A stretch of 10,640 nt of DNA from Lachnospiraceae bacterium (lineage in GTDB: Bacteria; Bacillota; Clostridia; Lachnospirales; Lachnospiraceae). The stretch's first letter is position 1. Each line of letters opens with the position of its first letter. The notes under the pieces were generated by a model. It was not told the DNA's origin, did no database searches, and saw only the letters and a list, made by a program, of their open reading frames with translations. A program made the translations under genes and the position numbers. Below, in pieces: positions 5,736 to 10,640 of this stretch. The stretch spans positions 1 to 10,640 of the forward strand of contig CAAGFP010000087.1 in assembly GCA_900769175.1 (NCBI GenBank). The letters run 5' to 3'.

Positions 5736-7025
5736 CTATTCTTCACATATACAGATAAAATCTTTCATATCTTCAAAGAACCCGGGGTATGACTTATCTA
5801 CTGCTTCTGCCCCTTCAATCACAACTCTTCCCATAATTGCTGAGGCAGCGGTTGCAGCCGCCATGACAATACGATGATCGCCACTTCCGTTTATCATTCC
5901 GCCCCTTAAGCTTTGCACACTGCTTACCTTCAATGTGGTAGATCCGTCCGGTTCTTCAATAACGGTCATTTCCCCGCCCAGTGCGGTCAGACAGGATTTC
6001 GTTGTTTCAATCCGGTCGCTTTCCTTCATTCGAAGTCTTTGAGCCTGATAGAAATAGGATTCTTCCTCTGCAAATGCTGCTACAATACATAAAACGGGAA
6101 CCAAATCCGGAATTTGTGAAACATCTACTGAAATACCGTGAAGTTTGTCCGGGAAGAGACATACCTGGTCGTCTGTACAACGAATTTTACATCCGAATTC
6201 TCTTAACAGGTCGATAATAATTTTATCCCCTTGTAAGGAATCCGGATTTAATCCGGTCATGGTGACTCCGTTTCCAATCGCTCCCATGCATAAAGGAAAT
6301 GCCGCATTCGACCAGTCGCCTTCCGCTTTCATTTCCTCTTCTGTTTGATACGTCTGGTTTCCCGGAATCGAGAATCCGTTTTCGTTTACATAAATCTGAA
6401 TTCCAAATTGTTTTAATACCGAAAGGGTAATATCCACATAAGGTTTTGATTCCAATTCCGTTGTCAGAATAATTTCACTGTCTCCCTGAAGCAAAGGAAG
6501 GGCAAATAAAAGCCCGCTGATATATTGGGAGGAAATATTACCGGGAATTCTGTACTCTCCGGGTTTCAGTTGCCCGGAAACCGTTAAGGGGAGCGAATAA
6601 TTCTTCTTAAAATCTACCCCGTTTTCCTCCATTGCCTTACAAATTACTTCAAACGGTCTTTGCGGAAGTTTTCCTCTTCCCGTCATTTTAAAACGCATCC
6701 CGAGTGCAGATGCCACCGGAAGCAGGAACCTTGCTGTTGAACCGCTTTCAATACAGTCAAGTTCAATTTCACCCTCCGGGCACTGATACGCTTCCGAGTT
6801 TACATAAAATATTTTATCGTCAACCTTTATATGAAAACCCATACTCATAAGCACCTGAATGGTTGCCATCATATCCTGCGAAATAATATTCACGGCAATT
6901 TGCGTCTTTTGTTTGGATAATGCAGCGCCAATCAGCATGCGGTGAACATAGGATTTAGAAGATATTGCAGGAATGATAATATCCTTTTCGTTATCCTTGA
7001 TCACCGAGGTAATGATTTTTCTCAT
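5736..7025 (-). CDS. aroA: EPSP synthase (3-phosphoshikimate 1-carboxyvinyltransferase)
   Basis: A 429-residue EPSP synthase that joins PEP to shikimate-3-phosphate. Motifs in order are SSKSYVHR (22-29), ESGSTARF (93-100), GRGKLPQRP (116-124), SSQYISGLL (165-173), PDLVP with the catalytic Asp at about 307, KESDRI (334-339), GDHRIVMA (382-389) and Lys411. The loop equivalent to GNAGTAMRP of the enterobacterial enzyme reads ESGSTARF, with the Gly kept but the following Thr changed to Ser and the Pro to Phe; I believe ESGST-type loops occur in other clostridia. Its ATG overlaps the aroB stop by 4 nt (ATGA), and GGAGG lies 6 nt upstream within aroB, so translational coupling is likely. Confidence 0.97.
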   Translation of the reverse strand: MRKIITSVIKDNEKDIIIPAISSKSYVHRMLIGAALSKQKTQIAVNIISQDMMATIQVLMSMGFHIKVDDKIFYVNSEAYQCPEGEIELDCIESGSTARFLLPVASALGMRFKMTGRGKLPQRPFEVICKAMEENGVDFKKNYSLPLTVSGQLKPGEYRIPGNISSQYISGLLFALPLLQGDSEIILTTELESKPYVDITLSVLKQFGIQIYVNENGFSIPGNQTYQTEEEMKAEGDWSNAAFPLCMGAIGNGVTMTGLNPDSLQGDKIIIDLLREFGCKIRCTDDQVCLFPDKLHGISVDVSQIPDLVPVLCIVAAFAEEESYFYQAQRLRMKESDRIETTKSCLTALGGEMTVIEEPDGSTTLKVSSVQSLRGGMINGSGDHRIVMAAATAASAIMGRVVIEGAEAVDKSYPGFFEDMKDFICICEE

Positions 7026-8098
7026 TTCGTTCCTCCTGAAAGAAAATCAATCCATTCATCCATAGTCATTTTTTTAATTTGTACTTTACCAATCTCAACC
7101 GGAAGCACTACATTAATTGCGCTTCCCTCTCTTTTCTTATCTGCCTTCGCCATAGCTGCAAGTTCAGATGCCGGGTATTCTGTAGAAATCGGAAGTTCAA
7201 AATTTGTAAGCGCTTTGATCAGCCTTTGTGTCATTGACGTTTCCGCTTCGGTGTTTATACCCATTTTATCTTCATAAGCCTTCGTCACCATCACCATTCC
7301 GATTCCGACTGCCGAACCATGTCCAATCGTAAATCTGCTCTTGGTTTCAATTGCATGGCCAACCGTATGACCGAAATTCAGGATTTTACGAATGCCCAGT
7401 TCATATTCGTCTTCTTCAACAACAATTGCTTTAATTTCAACGCAACGTCTGACCATTTCCACCGTGTCAAAGCAGGCATTCTCGAAACCGCTCATCAAAG
7501 AAGCATCGTAAATCATTCCATATTTTATTGCTTCCGCCATACCGTCATTGAACACCTCATCCGGCAGGGTCTCAAATGTATCAATATCACAGAATACCCC
7601 AATCGGCTGATGGAAAGAGCCGACTAAATTTTTACCGTTACTTAGGTCCACCGCAGTTTTGCCTCCGACGGAAGAATCAATTGCCGCAAGCAATGTGGTC
7701 GGAAACTGTACGAAATCTACTCCGCGCTGGTAAATGGCAGCAACGAATCCGGTCAAATCCCCTACCACGCCGCCACCGAGTGCAGCAAAAATATCTTTTC
7801 TTGTCAGTCCGCAGTCAACGGAGTATTCAAGCAAAGCAGAAACCGTATCCATATTTTTCGATGTTTCTCCGTGAGGAAATACGAAATGAAAAACTTCAAA
7901 TCCGCATTCCCGAAGTTCGGACACCGCCTTCTCTCCGTAAAGGGCAAAAACCGTATCGTCACTTACCAGCATAACCGTTCTTTTACCGATTATGTCCGAA
8001 AGCATTCTCCCGTAATGAAGATTTCTGCCAATTGTTACATCATATTCATTATGCGTGGTTTTCACGTGTACCACCTGATTATTTACCGTTTCGCTCAT
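7022..8098 (-). CDS. aroB: 3-Dehydroquinate synthase
   Basis: A 358-residue dehydroquinate synthase, the second shikimate step (DAHP to 3-dehydroquinate), needing NAD and a divalent metal. Motifs are GGGVVGDLTGF (108-118), PTTLLAAIDSSVGGKTAV (133-150), NLVGSFHQP (157-165), DGMAEAIKYG (185-194) and LNFGHTVGHAIE (240-251). Likely metal ligands are Glu189, His244 and His260 (TIGHG). Length is typical. AAGGA lies about 8 nt before ATG at 8098. The start lies within the end of tyrA (20-nt overlap) and the stop overlaps the aroA start by 4 nt, so the three genes form a tightly coupled block. Confidence 0.97.
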   Translation of the reverse strand: MSETVNNQVVHVKTTHNEYDVTIGRNLHYGRMLSDIIGKRTVMLVSDDTVFALYGEKAVSELRECGFEVFHFVFPHGETSKNMDTVSALLEYSVDCGLTRKDIFAALGGGVVGDLTGFVAAIYQRGVDFVQFPTTLLAAIDSSVGGKTAVDLSNGKNLVGSFHQPIGVFCDIDTFETLPDEVFNDGMAEAIKYGMIYDASLMSGFENACFDTVEMVRRCVEIKAIVVEEDEYELGIRKILNFGHTVGHAIETKSRFTIGHGSAVGIGMVMVTKAYEDKMGINTEAETSMTQRLIKALTNFELPISTEYPASELAAMAKADKKREGSAINVVLPVEIGKVQIKKMTMDEWIDFLSGGTK

Positions 8099-8942
8099 TT
8101 TCGTTATCCTTTTCCTTGCAGATTCGTCCGTCCCTAAGAAGCTGCTTTAATCCCTCATAATCATTATTTTCAAGGGCTGTTTCATATGCTTCCATGGATT
8201 TGAGAAAGAATTTGATTTCATGAAGCAGTGCTTCCCTGTTTTCCATGAAAAGCTCCGTCCACATTGTCTCATTCAGATATGCAACACGCGTTAAATCCTT
8301 GAAACTGCCTGCCGAAAACCCATATCTGTCATTACAGGTCGGACTTTTGATATAGGCATTCGATACCACATGCGCCATCTGCGACGTAAACGCAATCACC
8401 TGGTCGTGCTCCTTATAGTCAGATTCGCGGATTCGTCCAAATCCTAACCGAATAAAATATTGCTTCAGCGCCTGATATGCATCTTCATTCGTATATTCAT
8501 CCCGGCATAAAATCATTGCTGCCTGATTAAACAATCCGTCAAAGGAATAATCGTAACCGCTTTTCTCAATACCCGCCATCGGATGTCCACCCACAAAAAA
8601 GATTCCGTTTGCATCACACAAAGCAGACAACTCCTTACATACCTTGGTTTTGGTTCCGCAGCAGTCAACAATCACGCAGCCTTTCTTAAAACGATTCAGA
8701 TTCGACTTCACATATTCAACCGTTGCATCCGGATACAAAGAAACAATAAAAAGGTCGGGGCACCCTTCCTTTCCCCGGAGCGAATCATTTATGACTCCTT
8801 CCGCCACTGCTTTTTCCTCAATTGCAATGGTACGGTTATATCCTAAAATCTCGGCATCCATGCGGTTTCGAATCGTTTTCGCCATGGAGCCTCCGATTAA
8901 TCCCATCCCGACAATACCTACACACTGAAATGAAAAATCCAT
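8079..8942 (-). CDS. tyrA: Prephenate dehydrogenase
   Basis: A 287-residue prephenate dehydrogenase giving 4-hydroxyphenylpyruvate, the Tyr branch. It has a Rossmann motif GIVGMGLIGGS (9-19), DCCGTKTKV (93-101), and GGHPMAGIEKSGYDYSF (118-134) with the probable catalytic His120. A second conserved histidine lies in QMAHVVSNAY (188-197), in the helical dimerisation domain. It is monofunctional, with no chorismate mutase and no C-terminal ACT domain, so Tyr feedback through ACT is not expected; the tail is charged. The start at 8942 follows GAGG about 9 nt upstream. It is the first gene of the aromatic operon, about 67 nt after the predicted transcription start, and its end overlaps aroB by 20 nt. 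Confidence 0.95.
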   Translation of the reverse strand: MDFSFQCVGIVGMGLIGGSMAKTIRNRMDAEILGYNRTIAIEEKAVAEGVINDSLRGKEGCPDLFIVSLYPDATVEYVKSNLNRFKKGCVIVDCCGTKTKVCKELSALCDANGIFFVGGHPMAGIEKSGYDYSFDGLFNQAAMILCRDEYTNEDAYQALKQYFIRLGFGRIRESDYKEHDQVIAFTSQMAHVVSNAYIKSPTCNDRYGFSAGSFKDLTRVAYLNETMWTELFMENREALLHEIKFFLKSMEAYETALENNDYEGLKQLLRDGRICKEKDNENERNGK

Positions 8943-9015
8943 TTTATCCGTCCTCTATGTAAAATGTTGATAAAATTCCTGTTCTCGTCCGAAATTGAAC
9001 TCACAAGCATCAAAT

Positions 9016-9045
9016 ATTATATCATTTATGAAAGCAGACGGTCAA
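9016..9045 (-). promoter_or_regulatory. Strong extended -10 promoter of the tyrA-aroBAC-pheA-aroQ operon
   Basis: On the minus strand, TTGACC (9045-9040) is followed by an 18-nt spacer and TATAAT (9021-9016), preceded by TG in the extended -10 position (TGATATAAT). Transcription should start near 9009, leaving a leader of about 67 nt. I looked for T-box features and leader peptides rich in Phe, Tyr or Trp codons in the leader and saw none. This is the only good promoter I find upstream of the aro genes. Confidence 0.85.
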
Positions 9046-9069
9046 CCGATTCCTTACTTTAAATTTATA

Positions 9070-9134
9070 AAGTGTTAAAATTTTACATTGTGAATGATTG
9101 ATTTTTTATTTTATTAAGTGTTATAAAATTTTAC
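9070..9134. repeat. Two AT-rich near-palindromic boxes upstream of the aro promoter
   Basis: AAGTGTTAAAATTTTAC (9070-9086) recurs as AAGTGTTATAAAATTTTAC (9116-9134), differing by a TA insertion. Each holds a bulged palindrome close to GTAAAATTTTAC. They lie between the end of the PfoR-like gene and the aro promoter, about 25 and 71 bp upstream of its -35. They could be operator sites for a repressor or activator, or a chance feature of AT-rich DNA. I see no hairpin-plus-T-tract terminator for the PfoR-like gene here. Confidence 0.4.
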
Positions 9135-9138
9135 TATA

Positions 9139-10242
9139 CTATGAATCAAGACGCATGTCTCCGGGTTTAATGAGGTTCAGTTTTCGCATTGCCAGAGAGA
9201 ATCCATAAGACAGAATTCCCGGTAAAATGAAACATAGAAGCACGACCTGAATAAAACTCCAAAACGGATCGGTTCCGTTTGCCACCAGAGTCTGATAAGC
9301 ATTGATTGGGCCAATCAGCCCAGCAGTTCCCATTCCGGAGCCGGATGCGTTATTCTGGAAATGAAACACCATGGTGGAAATCGGTCCCATAATGGCACTG
9401 GTCAATATTGCCGGCAGCCAGATAATCGGCTTTTTCACTATATTACTCATCTGCAGCATACTTGTTCCGATTCCCTGAGCAAACAATCCGTTGAAATGAT
9501 TGTCCTGAAAACTGGCAACAGCAAATCCAATCATATTTGCGCAGCAGCCAACCGTTGCCGCTCCCGCCGCCGTTCCCGACAAACCAAGAATCACACCAAG
9601 TGCCGCCGAGGAAATAGGAAGCGTAAGACACATTCCCATCACAACCGAAACAATGATTCCCATGAAAAACGGTGCCTGATTCGTACCGTAAATGATCAAT
9701 TCCCCAATTTTACCCATAAAACGGCTAATCACAGGACCGATCAACAATCCGACGGTGCAACCGCTCACAATACATGCCAAAGGTGTAAGGATAATATCGA
9801 AATTCGTCTTTCCGGACACAGCTCGTCCGATATAAATTGCCGTAATCGCAGCAAGAAATGCTCCAAGCGGTTCTCCCGGACCGGAAAATGCCACTTCTCC
9901 ATTCAACAATCCTGCCCCAAGAAGAATGCTTGTCCCCTCCGTTGCCGCCGGAATTGAAAGCAGCGCTGAGGCATAAGCTCCCACCATTCCCGCCACAGCC
10001 GAAGAAACAGTTGTAAGTGCAGAAGCATGAAATTTAATTGATACTCCGCAACCGATTCCTGCTCCGGTCAGAATCATAGCTACTTTTCCCATAATATATA
10101 AAATACTGCCGATTTTGCCGGGAATATAAATCCCAAGCTGAGAAAAAATCGTTCCGATTATTAAGGTAGCAAATAATCCAAGTGCCATTCCGCTTAACCC
10201 ATCAATAAAGAATTCTTTCAAAATTTCCAATACTTTTTTCAT
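9139..10242 (-). CDS. PfoR-like PTS EIIC-type membrane protein
   Basis: A 367-residue integral membrane protein with about nine or ten hydrophobic segments rich in Gly and Ala, resembling the PTS_EIIC_2 / PfoR group. Recognisable parts are DGLSGMALGLFATLIIGTIF near the N-terminus, the long glycine-rich core with GAGIGCGVSIKFHAS and SGPGEPLGAFLAA, ASFQDNHFNGLFAQGIGTSMLQ, and GPISTMVFHFQNN. No EIIA or EIIB domain is fused and none lies nearby. The family is annotated as a sugar PTS permease subunit or, from the clostridial PfoR protein, a putative regulator; the true substrate is unknown. AAAAGGA lies 7 nt before ATG at 10242. It precedes the aro operon, but a strong promoter lies between, so I infer no pathway link. 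Confidence 0.85.
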   Translation of the reverse strand: MKKVLEILKEFFIDGLSGMALGLFATLIIGTIFSQLGIYIPGKIGSILYIMGKVAMILTGAGIGCGVSIKFHASALTTVSSAVAGMVGAYASALLSIPAATEGTSILLGAGLLNGEVAFSGPGEPLGAFLAAITAIYIGRAVSGKTNFDIILTPLACIVSGCTVGLLIGPVISRFMGKIGELIIYGTNQAPFFMGIIVSVVMGMCLTLPISSAALGVILGLSGTAAGAATVGCCANMIGFAVASFQDNHFNGLFAQGIGTSMLQMSNIVKKPIIWLPAILTSAIMGPISTMVFHFQNNASGSGMGTAGLIGPINAYQTLVANGTDPFWSFIQVVLLCFILPGILSYGFSLAMRKLNLIKPGDMRLDS

Positions 10243-10300
10243 ATAATTATCCTTTTGCTGATTAATTTGTTGTTTTTATTTAATGTGTTAATTAGCTATT

Positions 10301-10384
10301 TTTATTTGATGATTTATTTGATGATTTATTTGATGATTTTATTTACCGTTTTTATTACTGTTTTTATTGCTGTTTTTATTGCTG
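10301..10384. repeat. Seven-unit 12-bp tandem array
   Basis: Seven consecutive 12-bp units: TTTATTTGATGA three times (10301-10336), TTTTATTTACCG, TTTTTATTACTG, then TTTTTATTGCTG twice (10361-10384). It lies about 60 nt upstream of the PfoR-like gene. On the minus strand one frame reads an Asn/Lys/Ser-rich repeat (NSNK units), another a Lys/Thr/Ile repeat. On the plus strand it reads a hydrophobic repeat. No ribosome binding site supports a separate gene. It is probably a slippage array, perhaps the decayed tail of a gene to the right. Confidence 0.93.
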
Positions 10385-10389
10385 TTTTC

Positions 10390-10640
10390 CTGTTTTTCCG
10401 CCAGTTGGTTCTTTTTTCCTTGGATGCTGGTTCAGGAACCACTCTTTTTCGTCTGCCGGAACCTTGGTGGTTCTTTTTCAGCCGGAGAGGTGGTTTTCGA
10501 ACCACTGCTTTCTGCCCGCCGTAACCTTGGTGGTTCTTTTTCAGCCGGAGATGGGGTTTTCGAACCACTGCTTTCCGCCCGCTGGAACCTTAGTGGTTCT
10601 TTTTCGGCCGGAGATGGGGTTTTCGAACCACTGCTTTCCG
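10390..10640. repeat. 63-bp minisatellite with a decayed fourth copy
   Basis: Three units at 10453-10515, 10516-10578 and 10579-10640 (cut by the edge) repeat with an exact 63-bp period and only a handful of changes. A diverged fourth copy at 10390-10452 aligns codon by codon in one minus frame. Each unit carries two small inverted repeats built on GGTTC/GAACC: GAACC-TTGGT-GGTTC followed by a T tract, and GTGGTT-TTCG-AACCAC (perfect in the first unit, one mismatch in the others). The arms can also pair across the unit (GTGGTTC with GAACCAC). GC content is higher than in the flanking DNA. The array probably continues beyond the window. Confidence 0.95.
10432..10640 (-). CDS. Possible C-terminal repeat tail of a gene entering from the right (partial, uncertain)
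   Basis: One minus-strand frame is open from the window edge through three 63-bp units to TGA at 10434-10432. It reads repeats of the form ESSGSKTPSPAEKEPP, a hydrophilic Ser/Pro/Lys/Glu-rich tail of a kind common at protein C-termini. The TGA falls where the other units have an AAA lysine codon. Beyond it the same frame stays open through the decayed unit and an NSNKNSNKNSNKNGK stretch to TAA at 10336-10334, so the stop may be a recent truncation. Against this, the period is a multiple of three, and two plus-strand frames are also open through all units. No start or domain is visible. Treat as a hypothesis. Confidence 0.35.
   Translation of the reverse strand, partial: ESSGSKTPSPAEKEPLRFQRAESSGSKTPSPAEKEPPRLRRAESSGSKTTSPAEKEPPRFRQTKKSGS

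Noticed and set aside
8943..9009. A T-box or other tRNA/amino-acid riboswitch in the tyrA leader.
   Set aside because: The predicted leader is only about 67 nt and shows neither a T-box sequence nor a terminator hairpin.
8915..9010. A possible leaderless small ORF starting with ATG at 9010, near the predicted transcription start, and overlapping the tyrA start.
   Set aside because: It has no ribosome binding site and no enrichment for Phe, Tyr or Trp codons, so nothing supports a leader peptide.
9361..9957. A 198-codon plus-strand ORF rich in His, Arg and Asn.
   Set aside because: It lies entirely opposite the PfoR-like membrane protein; its composition is the expected antisense of hydrophobic codons and it shows no domain.
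10255..10524. A plus-strand hydrophobic ORF with four-residue repeats (LMIY, AVFI).
   Set aside because: It begins with TTG, has no ribosome binding site, consists of the 12-bp array and part of the 63-bp array, and stops at a repeat variant.
10326..10568. A minus-strand 80-codon ORF through the repeats in another frame (Lys/Arg-rich).
   Set aside because: GTG start without a ribosome binding site, and the frame is closed by TAA in the rightmost unit, so it cannot be a tail entering from the right.
10390..10640. A CRISPR-like array.
   Set aside because: The 63-bp units are continuous with no unique spacers, and no cas genes are present.

Overview
The window looks like a low-to-moderate GC Firmicute of the class Clostridia, and Lachnospiraceae is my best guess from protein style. 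The reasons are strong GGAGG-type ribosome binding sites before almost every gene, two near-consensus sigma-A promoters, a YerC/YecD-type TrpR-like regulator, a DUF1836 protein, and AroA/PheA/TyrA sequences of clostridial type. Every gene I can support lies on the minus strand, so transcription runs right to left.

Region by region, in the direction of transcription: (a) 10243-10640 has no certain gene. It holds a seven-unit 12-bp tandem array (10301-10384) and a 63-bp minisatellite (10453-10640, plus a decayed copy at 10390-10452). The minisatellite is open in one minus-strand frame as far as the window edge and may be the tail of a gene lying off to the right. (b) 9139-10242 is a PfoR-like PTS EIIC-type membrane protein. 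(c) A strong extended -10 promoter at 9016-9045 precedes the aromatic amino-acid operon tyrA-aroB-aroA-aroC-pheA-aroQ (8942 to 2871). The genes overlap or are closely spaced, except for a 99-nt aroC-pheA gap filled with three palindromic 24-bp repeats. (d) A membrane-anchored, catalytically degenerate M23/LytM protein (1993-2856) follows aroQ after 14 nt, and then comes the small TrpR-family regulator (1600-1899). (e) A separate unit with its own promoter encodes a DUF1836 protein (780-1433). (f) The N-terminal half of an FAD-dependent amine-oxidase/UDP-galactopyranose-mutase-like protein (1-685) runs off the left edge.

The aro genes cover the shikimate steps AroB, AroQ, AroA and AroC and both branches from prephenate (PheA, TyrA). 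DAHP synthase, shikimate dehydrogenase and shikimate kinase are not in the window. The pathway genes are ordinary. The unusual content is a set of short tandem duplications, both coding and non-coding, with periods of 12, 24, 36, 36 and 63 bp. One of them exactly duplicates the last 12 codons of the M23 gene, stop codon included, just past its stop. I found no tRNA, rRNA, CRISPR array, insertion sequence or defence system, and I do not see clear evidence of a wholly new biological system.
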